Of a stretch of 64,000 nt of DNA, positions 1-8,345 are shown one piece after another. Source of the DNA: Bin75 sp965200435 (GTDB taxonomy: Bacteria > Nitrospirota > Nitrospiria > Nitrospirales > UBA8639); assembly GCA_965200435.1 (NCBI GenBank), contig OZ241337.1, forward strand, positions 1,178,001-1,242,000, in the 5' to 3' direction. Every line of letters begins with the position of its first letter. The first letter of the stretch is position 1. A model generated the notes under the pieces. The model did no database searches and was not told where the DNA came from. It saw only the letters and a list, made by a program, of their open reading frames with translations. The position numbers and the translations under genes were made by a program.

Positions 1-978
1 AAAGGTCCCGACGAACGGAGCCCAGGCTATCCACCATGCCCAGTAAAACAGAGTCCAATCCTGTATCCAACGGGAGTCGTCGAACGGCGCTAGGTACAGA
101 CTCATGGTGGGCAAATTCTGAAGATACGCCCCGAGCGCCGAGGTAAAGACCTCCATAATGAATTTCGTTGGGCCCAAGAACAACAGAAAGCCTATCAGCG
201 AGACAGCCAGTACCATGTTCAGGTTACTCAGGTATTTGATCCCCCGTTGAAGGCCGGTCTGCGCGGACAGCATGTACAACACCGTGACCACGGCAATCAT
301 CACCAATTGAAGCATGATGGTGTTAGACAGGGTAAACAGATAGGAGAGCCCCCCGCTGATTTGGATGGCCCCAAAGCCCAATGAAGTCGCCACTCCGAAT
401 ACCGTGGCAAAAACAGCAATAATATCAATGGCTTGTCCAATCTTCCCCTTCACGAGTTCGCCGAAAATCGGCTCACAACTCGCACTGAACAGCCCTGGTT
501 TGTCTTTCCGAAATTGAAAATAGGCCAGACACATCGCCACCATGGTGTAAATCCCCCATGGGTGCAGCCCCCAATGAAAAAAAGTATACTGAAGCGCCAA
601 GCTGGCGGCTTCAGGTGTCTCACCCATGCCTGTAGGCGGGTCATAATAATGGGCGGTGGGCTCCGCCACGCCCCAAAACACCAGCCCAATACCCATCCCT
701 GCACAAAATAACATGGCGAACCACGTCACCGACGGAAATTCCGGCTTTTCCCCATCTTTTCCCAAGGGAATATCTCCGTACCGCGAAAAAATCAGCGTGG
801 CCGCCGTGACCAAAAGGCCTACCACGCATAAGAGATAGAACCACCCGAAAGTATCCAGCAGCCAGCGCTGGATAGCGGCGGTGACCGTGGCCAACTGGGT
901 GGGCACCACGGCCCCCCATACCAAAAACGCCACAGCAAGGGAAAACGAGATCTTAAAGACCGGAGTGGCGGTTTTCAT
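1..978 (-). CDS. BCCT-family betaine/choline/carnitine transporter (3' end cut by window edge)
   Basis: Secondary transporter of the inner membrane that imports quaternary-ammonium osmoprotectants. I translated the reverse strand from the ATG at 978; 326 residues are present and the frame is open to base 1, so the C-terminal part is missing. The family signature GMGIGL followed by FWGVAEP lies at residues 94-107, and the conserved Trp-rich segment YWAWWIAWAPFVG at about 311-324. Several hydrophobic helices are visible. The gene is divergent from the betaine-synthesis methyltransferase at 1283, which makes glycine betaine the likely substrate (inference). Family assignment is secure; the exact substrate is not. 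Confidence 0.95.
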   Translation of the reverse strand, partial: MKTATPVFKISFSLAVAFLVWGAVVPTQLATVTAAIQRWLLDTFGWFYLLCVVGLLVTAATLIFSRYGDIPLGKDGEKPEFPSVTWFAMLFCAGMGIGLVFWGVAEPTAHYYDPPTGMGETPEAASLALQYTFFHWGLHPWGIYTMVAMCLAYFQFRKDKPGLFSASCEPIFGELVKGKIGQAIDIIAVFATVFGVATSLGFGAIQISGGLSYLFTLSNTIMLQLVMIAVVTVLYMLSAQTGLQRGIKYLSNLNMVLAVSLIGFLLFLGPTKFIMEVFTSALGAYLQNLPTMSLYLAPFDDSRWIQDWTLFYWAWWIAWAPFVGTF

Positions 979-1282
979 GGGAAAGGCGTGATCCTTTCGT
1001 TGCCGTCAAAGAGAGAGGCATCGGGATGATTCACAAAAACCATTTCAAATTAAATGGTTATGGAAATCTCAGTCACCCCATGATGAGAAGGGGTTGTCAT
1101 GATAGTTTGCCGTGAACGCCTGCAGAACTCAAGACCAATAATTGATGGAGGGTTGCCCCTAGAGAACCAAATCGTTAAAGTGTAAGTTTCGTAATGGCCT
1201 TTTCTTGTTGTTTCATCCAGCCGAAATGTACACCTGTGTGACAGGGAAGGGCTTGTGAATCTCATCATTGAGGAGGTGGACC
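979..1282. promoter_or_regulatory. divergent control region between osmoprotectant genes
   Basis: This 304-base gap carries the promoters of both divergent genes. On the plus strand TTGCCC (1153-1158) and TAAAGT (1176-1181) are 17 bases apart and could form a sigma-70 promoter for the methyltransferase. A small inverted repeat, ACCCC/GGGGT, lies near 1076-1098. A clear Shine-Dalgarno AGGAGG (1271-1276) precedes the ATG at 1283. No known operator motif was recognised. Confidence 0.35.
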
Positions 1283-2929
1283 ATGGGTAAAGGACAGTTG
1301 TACGGTGATAACCCCATCGCCCAACGAAAAACCGACCAATACAAACGAGAATACGTCCATGGATTTGTCCGAAAATGGGATGAACTCATAGACTGGGAGG
1401 CCCGAGCCAAAAGTGAAGGGGATTTTTTCATTAATATCCTGAAAGAACGGGGGGTTAAACGGATCCTGGATGTGGCAACGGGAACCGGATTTCACTCTAT
1501 CCGGCTCCTGAAGGCCGGATTCGACGTGACCAGCGGAGACGGCAGCCCCGAAATGTTGGCACAAGCCTTTGAAAATGCCAAACGCGCGGGATTTATCATG
1601 AAGACCCTTCATGCCGACTGGAGATGGCTGAGTCGGGACGTTCACACCCAATATGATGCGGTCATTTGTCTGGGAAACTCCCTAACCCATCTATTTTCAG
1701 AACAGGATCGCCGGAAAGCCCTGGCCGAATTCTATTCGGTCCTGAGCCACGACGGCGTCCTGGTCCTGGATCAACGGAATTACGACGGCATACTCGATAA
1801 CGGGTTCACCTCCAAACACGTCTATTATTATTGTGGGGACAACGTGAGCGCCGAACCCGAATACGTTGATGAAGGCTTGGCCCGATTCCGGTATCGGTTC
1901 CCGGACGACTCGGAGTATCATCTCAACATGTTCCCCCTCCGCAAGGATTACGTACGAAAACTTATGGCAGAGGTCGGGTTTCAACAGGTCAAAACCTTTG
2001 CGGACTTTCAGGAGACGCACCGCGTCGAGGACCCTGATTTCTTTATCCACGTGGCTGAAAAACTGTATAAGAACGAGGAACGATCTTTTAAAGTTTCAGT
2101 GGGGTATTCCCAACCCGTCGAAACCGCGAGAAGCTACTACAACAGTCACGATGCCGACCGGTTTTATGCCACCGTGTGGGGGGGCGAAGACATTCACGTC
2201 GGTCTCTATGAACACGACACGGATACCATTTTCGACGCGAGTCGCAAGACGGTCCTGAAAATGGCCTCTATGATCAAGGATCTCGGGCCGGCAACCCGGG
2301 TACTGGATATTGGCTCCGGGTACGGTGGGTCGGCCAGGTACCTGGTCAAACACTATGGATGCCACGTCGGTTGTCTGAATTTGAGCGAAACACAAAATGC
2401 CAGAAACCGCGAACTCAACGCCCTTGAGAAATCCTCCTTGGCCATTAACGTGATTGACGGAAGTTTTGAAGATATTCCCTTGCCGGATAACAGTACAGAC
2501 GTGGTTTGGTCGCAGGATGCCATTTTGCACAGCGGGAATCGCGAGAGGGTCTTTGAAGAAGTCAAGCGGGTGCTGGCCCCGGGAGGACAGTTTATTTTTA
2601 CCGACCCGATGCAGAGTGAAGATTGCCCTCAAGAAATCCTGCAACCCATTCTCGACCGCATTCACCTCGACTCTCTGGGGTCAATTCCGGGCTACAAGAA
2701 GATGCTGTTGGGACTCGAGTTCAAAGAGCTTGAAATTATCGATCTTTCCGAACATCTGGCTGCGCATTACAGGAGGGTCCTCGAAGAGGTTCTGGCCAAT
2801 CAGTGGAATTTAGTGAGGGTCTGCAGTGAGGACTACATCGCACGGATGAAAACCGGACTGCAACATTGGATTGACGGCGGCACGAGCGGCCATCTCGCCT
2901 GGGGGATTCTCCACTTCGAACTTCCGTAA
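1283..2929 (+). CDS. fused glycine/sarcosine and sarcosine/dimethylglycine N-methyltransferase
   Basis: Makes glycine betaine from glycine by three S-adenosylmethionine-dependent methylations, giving the cell an internally made osmoprotectant. The 548-residue protein has two class I methyltransferase domains: the first has the SAM motif LDVATGTG at about residues 62-69, the second LDIGSGYGG at about 342. The N-terminal half resembles GSMT and the C-terminal half SDMT, which many organisms keep as separate proteins. The ATG at 1283 was chosen over a TTG at 1268 because AGGAGG sits six bases upstream. It is divergent from a BCCT transporter, so synthesis and uptake of betaine are neighbours. 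Confidence 0.92.
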   Translation: MGKGQLYGDNPIAQRKTDQYKREYVHGFVRKWDELIDWEARAKSEGDFFINILKERGVKRILDVATGTGFHSIRLLKAGFDVTSGDGSPEMLAQAFENAKRAGFIMKTLHADWRWLSRDVHTQYDAVICLGNSLTHLFSEQDRRKALAEFYSVLSHDGVLVLDQRNYDGILDNGFTSKHVYYYCGDNVSAEPEYVDEGLARFRYRFPDDSEYHLNMFPLRKDYVRKLMAEVGFQQVKTFADFQETHRVEDPDFFIHVAEKLYKNEERSFKVSVGYSQPVETARSYYNSHDADRFYATVWGGEDIHVGLYEHDTDTIFDASRKTVLKMASMIKDLGPATRVLDIGSGYGGSARYLVKHYGCHVGCLNLSETQNARNRELNALEKSSLAINVIDGSFEDIPLPDNSTDVVWSQDAILHSGNRERVFEEVKRVLAPGGQFIFTDPMQSEDCPQEILQPILDRIHLDSLGSIPGYKKMLLGLEFKELEIIDLSEHLAAHYRRVLEEVLANQWNLVRVCSEDYIARMKTGLQHWIDGGTSGHLAWGILHFELP

Positions 2930-3005
2930 CGGCATCTCCGGCTTTTTTCCTGAGCTCCCTCTCCCACCGGGAAAGGGTTGCACGCACTTTTTGCGGGCAA
3001 TAGGC

Positions 3006-4391
3006 TCAGCGTTCAATGCGGTAAGGTTTGGCCGGTTTGGCAAAATCTCCTGAGGGTCCGAACCGACCCTCTTCGCCAAGCACCTTGTCCGGGTCGGTAT
3101 ATTCGATATCCTTCACGTCCGTGTGCGGGTCGTCTCTGGGCGGCTCCCAGCCAAGTTTCTCCAGGGTTTCCAATACGGTTTTCTTTAACGCGCTGGATGC
3201 CGTCAGCCGGGTCGACGCAAACGCCAGCACCCGTTCGCTTTCTTTTTCCACCTTGGAAGCATCCGGGTCATGAAGAAAGGCCACCAACGGTTCGATAGCC
3301 GCATCCCCGATCAGCACCAACGAAGAGGCGGCATACTCCCGTAACACAATATCCTTTAACAGCAGGATGAGATCCGGAATCACCTTGGGGTCCCGAAAAT
3401 GGCCCAGCGCCGTTGCTGCAGCTTCTTTGATGAGTTGCTCTTCGCTGATAATGCATCCGGGAGTCGGTCTCCCCTGTTGAGCAATGCCCTTGCCTTTCAG
3501 GGCATCCAAGACGGGTGGCAAGGCCCGGGCGTCCCCGATCATGCCAAGAGAGGCAATAGCGTGACGTTTCACGGCTCCGTCCCTCATGGCTTCAATGAGC
3601 CCGTCAACGGCCCGGGGATCCCCGATAATCCCCAAGGCAATCGTGGCATCTTCGCGAACCGCCCGGTCTTCATCCTTTAACGCTTGGATCAATGCCTCAA
3701 CCACACGCTCGTCCCGGGTCCAAGCCCGCCCCATTTGATAGTCGGTCGTCATGCCGCCCAACGCCCGCACGCCGTGACATCGAACCACAAAGTGCGGATC
3801 CTTCAGCGTTTCCAAGAGGGCGGAGATGGCGGCTTCGCCAATATAGACGAGGGCGGTTCCGGCGGTCTCCCGGACAATTTTCGAGGTATCCTTAAACAGC
3901 CTGATTAAGGCGGGAACAGCACGAGGATCACCGATTCGCCCCAGCGATTCAGCCGCCGCACTTTTCACGGCACCATCGCGGTCTCGGCAGGCGATCATCA
4001 ATGGTTGGACCGCGTCGGGCTCTTTGAGCAACCCCAAGGTCTTCCCCGCTTGCTGACGGACGCGCCATCGGTCATCCTTCAAGCAGACAATGAGTTTCGG
4101 GACGGGGTCTTTCCCCATGGAGGCCATAGCGGACACGGCCTCATCCTGCACTTCCATCATGTTGTCGTTAAGCAACGTGATGAGAGCCTCGACAGCTACG
4201 TCCCCGCCGATTTTTGCAAATGCCCACCCCACGTGGGCCCGAACGGCCCAATAATCATCCTCCAAAGCCATGGAGAGGGCCTCGATGGTGTTCGGATCGC
4301 CCAACTCCGCGAGCGCCATGGAGGCTTCTTCCCGCGTCGCGTCGTCAACGTCCTCTAACGCTTCGACCCAGTGTTCGACACTCTGTGACAT
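3006..4391 (-). CDS. HEAT/PBS-lyase-type repeat protein
   Basis: A 461-residue soluble protein built almost entirely from about 30-residue HEAT-like repeats of the PBS-lyase type, recognisable from recurring A-x-x-A-L-G-x-I/L-G-D-P-R-A-V-P-x-L units. Such proteins usually act as protein-binding scaffolds; the enzymatic lyase function cannot be inferred from the repeats alone. It has no signal peptide. The start is the ATG at 4391, and a second gene of the same strand ends 35 bases upstream, so the three minus-strand genes from 5870 to 3006 may be co-transcribed. Partner and process are unknown. A shorter HEAT protein with a lipobox occurs at 18995. Confidence 0.85.
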   Translation of the reverse strand: MSQSVEHWVEALEDVDDATREEASMALAELGDPNTIEALSMALEDDYWAVRAHVGWAFAKIGGDVAVEALITLLNDNMMEVQDEAVSAMASMGKDPVPKLIVCLKDDRWRVRQQAGKTLGLLKEPDAVQPLMIACRDRDGAVKSAAAESLGRIGDPRAVPALIRLFKDTSKIVRETAGTALVYIGEAAISALLETLKDPHFVVRCHGVRALGGMTTDYQMGRAWTRDERVVEALIQALKDEDRAVREDATIALGIIGDPRAVDGLIEAMRDGAVKRHAIASLGMIGDARALPPVLDALKGKGIAQQGRPTPGCIISEEQLIKEAAATALGHFRDPKVIPDLILLLKDIVLREYAASSLVLIGDAAIEPLVAFLHDPDASKVEKESERVLAFASTRLTASSALKKTVLETLEKLGWEPPRDDPHTDVKDIEYTDPDKVLGEEGRFGPSGDFAKPAKPYRIER

Positions 4392-4426
4392 GTGAGTTCG
4401 GAGATGGAATGATTGGTCTATTGGTC

Positions 4427-4894
4427 TTACTGAACGGAAGGATAATCGTAATCGCGTTCTTGTTTATACGGTTGCGTGTGGCTGCACCGAATCACGAGCT
4501 TGGCTGTTCCGAGTCCTTCCACGCATTGCGCCAAAGATTCGTGAAATTCCAACTTACCATCCAACATCACCCGAAACGCGAAGTCGAACGTGAAAGTCCC
4601 GAAACGATACTCTCCAGGTTTCAATTTAAGTTCCCGCACGTCGGTCGTCTTATAGGATTCATACGTAATCGGGTCGTTGGTCCAGATCAACGGGGTGACG
4701 CCCGGGACGTGCCACCACGTCGGAGGATCGAGTGCCGTGGGATCAATGGTAATCGCATGCTCCCGCGTTAACGGATTGACGGTTTCCCGCGCCGAACCGA
4801 CGTCGACCAGCAGCACACTGCCGACGAGGTTACATGCCAAAATAAGGAGACTACTTTTGAAAAAACGTGGAAGGTCGAAGCTCGAACGTCTCAT
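4427..4894 (-). CDS. exported protein of unknown function
   Basis: A 155-residue protein with an N-terminal signal-peptide-like segment (basic MRRSSF start, hydrophobic stretch to about residue 30, then SARE). The mature part has the look of a small beta-rich domain, with alternating segments around TFTFDFAFRVML and a pair of cysteines in the last third (AQCVEG and VIRCSH) that could form a disulfide. I do not recognise the family. Its start overlaps the end of the upstream phosphodiesterase-like gene by 44 bases, so the two are probably translated together and may work on the same periplasmic target (inference). Confidence 0.7.
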   Translation of the reverse strand: MRRSSFDLPRFFKSSLLILACNLVGSVLLVDVGSARETVNPLTREHAITIDPTALDPPTWWHVPGVTPLIWTNDPITYESYKTTDVRELKLKPGEYRFGTFTFDFAFRVMLDGKLEFHESLAQCVEGLGTAKLVIRCSHTQPYKQERDYDYPSVQ

Positions 4895-5870
4895 TCCCCG
4901 TTGCCCTTCGTTCCGGTCGCTTTTGAAAAATTTTCGTCAGGGCCCGACTGTCCCATTCCGTATGGGTTTCCAGTCCCAGCGCTTCAAGCACCGTGGCTCC
5001 GATGTCCATTATACTCACGTGACCGGGAATAGCATACCCCGGCTTCACGTTCGCACCCCAGGCCAGCCACGGTACCGGAGAGTGCCGGGGAGCCCCCACT
5101 TTCGCGTTTGAGGCTTGAGGGGTATCTGGTCCCTTCAAGCCTGCCACCATTACCATGGTTTTGTTCAGGACGCCGTATTCCTGATAGATCGCCATCACGT
5201 CCGCGATGGCCGTATCGACATTTTGGAGAGCCTGTTTATATTGCTTCGAGTCCCACCCGCGTTTGCGGGCGACATCCGCGGCTTCAGGAAGATGGGCTAC
5301 CAAGAGCCCGGGGATCTTGAAGATACGGAAATTATAGCCGCCTGCGCTGGTCACTTTCTTCAAGTAATCTTTAATATATTCCACCAGGGTAGCGGGATTG
5401 CATTGGGGTTTGGCTTTCCCGCACGTTTGCGTATCCACGTAAATTTCCGGCCTGGCCAATTGATAAAACCGCTCATCCATGATGAAAAGCGACGTATCAA
5501 TCCCGCCGGCGAGATCCAGATAATCGAACAAAGTGGGAGAACGAAGAAACGACCTAGAAAAATCGTAGTTCTCCCATTCCTGATTCACGTGGTGCTTCTT
5601 GACTGGCAGCCCGGTCAGGAGGGTGGCCATGGCCGGCACTGTCAACGGTGGAGATACCGATTGCGCGTTCCAGGTGACCGCACCTTCCTGGGCTAGGTTG
5701 TGAAGCACCGGCATGGTCCCGTTCCGAATCACGTCATTGTCCACGCCCTCCAGGACAAACAGCAGGACATGATCGGCCTGGGTTGGGGTGGAAGCAGCAA
5801 AAAGCGGGCTCCTTCCGGGAAAACCGAGAACCCAAATCGCAAGCAGAGAAATAGTGACTCTTAGCAACAT
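4851..5870 (-). CDS. alkaline-phosphatase-superfamily (type I phosphodiesterase-like) exported protein
   Basis: Predicted periplasmic member of the alkaline phosphatase/nucleotide pyrophosphatase superfamily. The ATG at 5870 gives a good signal peptide (MLLRVTISLLAIWVLG), whereas an in-frame ATG at 5969 would add 33 unlikely residues. The nucleophile region PPLTVPAMATLLTGLP keeps the family's threonine, and RHSPVPWLAWG resembles the late metal-ligand region. However, the first metal-binding Asp-Gly motif reads LEGVD, and where the family normally has SDHG the protein reads VAGLKGPD, so metal ligands seem to be missing. It may be inactive or altered in activity. It overlaps the exported protein at 4427-4894. 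Confidence 0.72.
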   Translation of the reverse strand: MLLRVTISLLAIWVLGFPGRSPLFAASTPTQADHVLLFVLEGVDNDVIRNGTMPVLHNLAQEGAVTWNAQSVSPPLTVPAMATLLTGLPVKKHHVNQEWENYDFSRSFLRSPTLFDYLDLAGGIDTSLFIMDERFYQLARPEIYVDTQTCGKAKPQCNPATLVEYIKDYLKKVTSAGGYNFRIFKIPGLLVAHLPEAADVARKRGWDSKQYKQALQNVDTAIADVMAIYQEYGVLNKTMVMVAGLKGPDTPQASNAKVGAPRHSPVPWLAWGANVKPGYAIPGHVSIMDIGATVLEALGLETHTEWDSRALTKIFQKRPERRATGNETFELRPSTFFQK

Positions 5871-6224
5871 GTTTCGAGGGTTATTGGGGGCCGTGGTGTA
5901 TGTGCAATAAGGAATCAAGCACGCCCCGTCGCTGTGCTTGTCTTCCTCAAAAGGATGAAAAAGCCTCATCGTTACGAATCATGAAGGCAACCTACCATGC
6001 GGGATTTTCCATAGTCAACTCACCGAAACGAGGGGGTCGTGGGGAAGAAATGCGAGCGTCAAGTTAAATGGATAATTCCCGAGACAACCCGCAAATTCAG
6101 GTAGCGACCGGCTAGTGCCTGACGTATTCGTAATAACGAGAAGGGGCTCGTTGAGATGAAAACAACAAAGGTTAGGATCGTGGAAGCATTTGATTGTAAA
6201 AACAAATCTTTTTCGTTCTGCATG
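5871..6224. other. intergenic stretch with left arm of an inverted repeat
   Basis: No gene is seen in this gap. It contains the left arm (6047-6080) of the 34-base inverted repeat whose partner lies at 8073-8106. Small frames on both strands lack a ribosome binding site and family resemblance. Confidence 0.5.
6047..6080 (+). repeat. 34-bp inverted repeat, left arm
   Basis: The segment beginning GAAATGCGAGCGTCAAG matches the reverse complement of 8073-8106 at 33 of 34 positions. The arms enclose about 2 kb holding the 422-residue protein gene and the toxin-antitoxin relic. No flanking target duplication was found. Confidence 0.8.
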
Positions 6225-7493
6225 TTAAGCCCCATAAAGCGTTTTCACGATATGGCTGGTTTGGAACCGCAACGCGTGAAGCCGCGTATAGCAGGCATAG
6301 CCAAAGAGATGTTCATCAGGGGATGTCCCCATCGCATCCTTGTAATCGATGAGCAAACATTCCCCGTCGTTGGGGCAACGGGTCACGCGTCGGGCGCATT
6401 CCAACCAACGTTCAAATCCGTCGTAGGGCTCCAAATTTTCGCGTAAAGCCTGGTCCAGTTCCACTTCCCATGGTGAAGCGGGGACGGCGTCGGTTCCGGC
6501 TACGGCGAGCTGATGCACATAGTCGCCGCCGGCAGCCATGGGCATTTCCATCACGATTTGGGGAAGCTCCATTTTGGCCAGCCACCGCTTTCCATCCTGC
6601 CGGATAGGCCGGTGATTCACGATATGGAGAAGTTTCCCCAGGCTATCCATGTCCCATCCGTACCGGATGGGTGTGCCGAGCGTCACCACGTCCAGGGAGG
6701 GCCAATCTGCAAACTGGTTCTCAGCCAACAACCGGTCCAGTTCCTGTAAATGTTGAATCGCTTCGGATGGGGTCTCGAGTTGCTCATAAAAATAAGCCAG
6801 GATCTCAAACACGGTTTCCCGAACTGATGATTCTCCCGGAGCCATCAGATTGGAAAGCAGCGCCGGCAATTGACCGGCGTGGCCATGGGCCAAGATCAGG
6901 ATTCGATCATCGACGCGTAAGTCTTTGTGCGTTTTGAGGCGGTTGAGTTCATGGAGGAGCGCCAACGCCCCTTCCATGCGACCAGGGTGATGGTGCTTGG
7001 AAGACCACAGGTACCGTTGGACCGTGAAAGGCATCGCGTGGGTTTGAGAGAGCCCCGCTTGAAGGCCTTTGAAATACTCTTCGGAAAAGTTTCCTTTGTC
7101 GCTGAGAAGGTTGTCCAGCTTCGTTTTGCTGGCGTCGTCATTGGCATAAGGCGGTTGGCAGGAAGGATCCTGCGGCGCGCGTTGATAGTCACTGGGGCGA
7201 AGGGTCGCCAGAAGCGACTCCAGTCCCGGAATGCCACGGGAGTACCCCCGTTTGAGGCCACCGGCTTCATCAAGGCGTCCCGACCCAAAGAGGTCGGCTC
7301 CCAAATAGGAGCCATACACCAGAACGACCGCACGGACCCCCGCGTCCCACAGGCTCTTGCCCAGGGGTCTCAGGGCTTCGTGCCAGGCAGGGGACAAAGG
7401 CGGAGCCCCATCCTCAAACGACAGGTACTGAGCCCGATCCCCTGGATCCGAACGGGAATACTTGGAATGCAGAAAGTTATTGCCCTGTGGCAT
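6225..7493 (-). CDS. protein of unknown function with alpha/beta-hydrolase-like features
   Basis: A 422-residue cytoplasmic protein with no signal peptide or membrane segment. It has traits of a lipase/PGAP1-like alpha/beta hydrolase: an early strand VVLVYGSYLGAD (oxyanion-type loop), a strand-turn ILILAHGHAGQ at the place of the usual HSxGG nucleophile elbow, and DVVTLGTPIRYG further on. The nucleophile serine appears to be replaced (HG instead of HS), so catalysis by the normal mechanism is doubtful. It lies alone inside the 34-bp inverted repeat pair. The fold assignment is tentative; the reading frame itself is convincing. Confidence 0.65.
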   Translation of the reverse strand: MPQGNNFLHSKYSRSDPGDRAQYLSFEDGAPPLSPAWHEALRPLGKSLWDAGVRAVVLVYGSYLGADLFGSGRLDEAGGLKRGYSRGIPGLESLLATLRPSDYQRAPQDPSCQPPYANDDASKTKLDNLLSDKGNFSEEYFKGLQAGLSQTHAMPFTVQRYLWSSKHHHPGRMEGALALLHELNRLKTHKDLRVDDRILILAHGHAGQLPALLSNLMAPGESSVRETVFEILAYFYEQLETPSEAIQHLQELDRLLAENQFADWPSLDVVTLGTPIRYGWDMDSLGKLLHIVNHRPIRQDGKRWLAKMELPQIVMEMPMAAGGDYVHQLAVAGTDAVPASPWEVELDQALRENLEPYDGFERWLECARRVTRCPNDGECLLIDYKDAMGTSPDEHLFGYACYTRLHALRFQTSHIVKTLYGA

Positions 7494-7562
7494 GATTCGG
7501 AATCCTTGTTGAGAAGATGACGGGACGTTCCACCCTCTCCCATGGTTTCGTTTTCCCTTGCG

Positions 7563-7812
7563 TTAACTCACGATATAGAGGTAGTCGGGGCGGATTAGGT
7601 AGATGATTCGATAGTTTTGGAAGATGAGTTCCCGGATGTGGTCTTGCTCTGCCTCAGAGACCTTACGACCGAGCTTGGAATGGTCGATCAGTCTCGGTAG
7701 CGGTGATAATCTTTTCGGCAACCTGTCTGGCATGGGGAGGAGAATCTTTGGCGATATAATCTTGGGTATCCCGCAGATCAGTCCTGGCACGGTGTGACCA
7801 TCTAATCCGCAT
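7563..7812 (-). pseudogene. ParE/RelE-type toxin, frameshifted and truncated
   Basis: Reading from the ATG at 7812 gives a typical ParE/RelE N-terminus (MRIRWSHRARTDLRDTQ and then DYIAKDSPPHARQVAEKI) that stops at 7665-7663. The missing continuation, KVSEAEQDHIRELIF and NYRIIYLIRPDYLYIV, is present in another frame and ends at 7563, so one indel near 7685-7700 has split the gene. The usual C-terminal strand with Ile-His-Gly-Ser-Arg is also absent. Its ATG overlaps the end of the antitoxin frame, the usual layout of such pairs. The toxin is almost certainly non-functional. Confidence 0.75.
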
Positions 7813-7989
7813 TGCCTAAAATCTCAGCCTGCAGCGCTTCGTGCGAAATTGTGCGACCTGCCTCAATATCCGCCAATCCTTTCTCCATCTTTTGTTTGGC
7901 ATACAACTCATGCATGATGTCATTCCACGTTGCCTGGCCCGGGAGATGTTAATAATTTGCCGTGCGGCCTCTTTCGTTGTTGTAGCCAT
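7802..7989 (-). pseudogene. antitoxin of the ParE/RelE pair, frameshifted
   Basis: From the ATG at 7989 (preceded by GAGGTA) the frame reads MATTTKEAARQIIN, then leaves the coding frame. Shifting one base restores LPGQATWNDIMHELYAKQKM and an acidic C-terminus rich in Glu, ending at the TAG at 7804-7802, which overlaps the toxin start. This is the pattern of a small addiction-module antitoxin damaged by a single indel near 7940. Both genes of the module are therefore broken. Confidence 0.7.
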
Positions 7990-8345
7990 GTGGTTACCTC
8001 TATAATGATTCATTTCTTCAACGAAACGCCCATCTCTGAACTTCAGGGATGATTCGTCAACTCGAATTGAAAGGGAATGATCCATTTAACTTGACGCTCG
8101 CATTTCCGGGCGATTTATGGATGTCCCTGCCATTCAGAGTTATACGGTAGAAGGCGGTTCTACCGGTCGAAAGACCATCATGCCACGTGCGGCCCAACCT
8201 GCAAAGTCAACTATAGAATTCCCGAATAATTTTGTTGATTCTGATAAAACTTTATGCTATCCCTTTAGAGTTTGTCAAAAACTGTCATATGCTAATATGC
8301 TATTATCTATGCTATCGATCTCTACCTTAACTCGTTAAGTCATTC
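7990..8345. other. intergenic stretch with right arm of the inverted repeat
   Basis: This gap upstream of pntAA contains the right repeat arm (8073-8106) and an AT-rich stretch (about 8220-8345) that probably carries the pntAA promoter; I could not fix its boxes with confidence. No gene is supported. Confidence 0.4.
8073..8106 (-). repeat. 34-bp inverted repeat, right arm
   Basis: Reverse complement of 6047-6080 with one mismatch. It ends just outside the antitoxin relic and upstream of pntAA. Confidence 0.8.
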
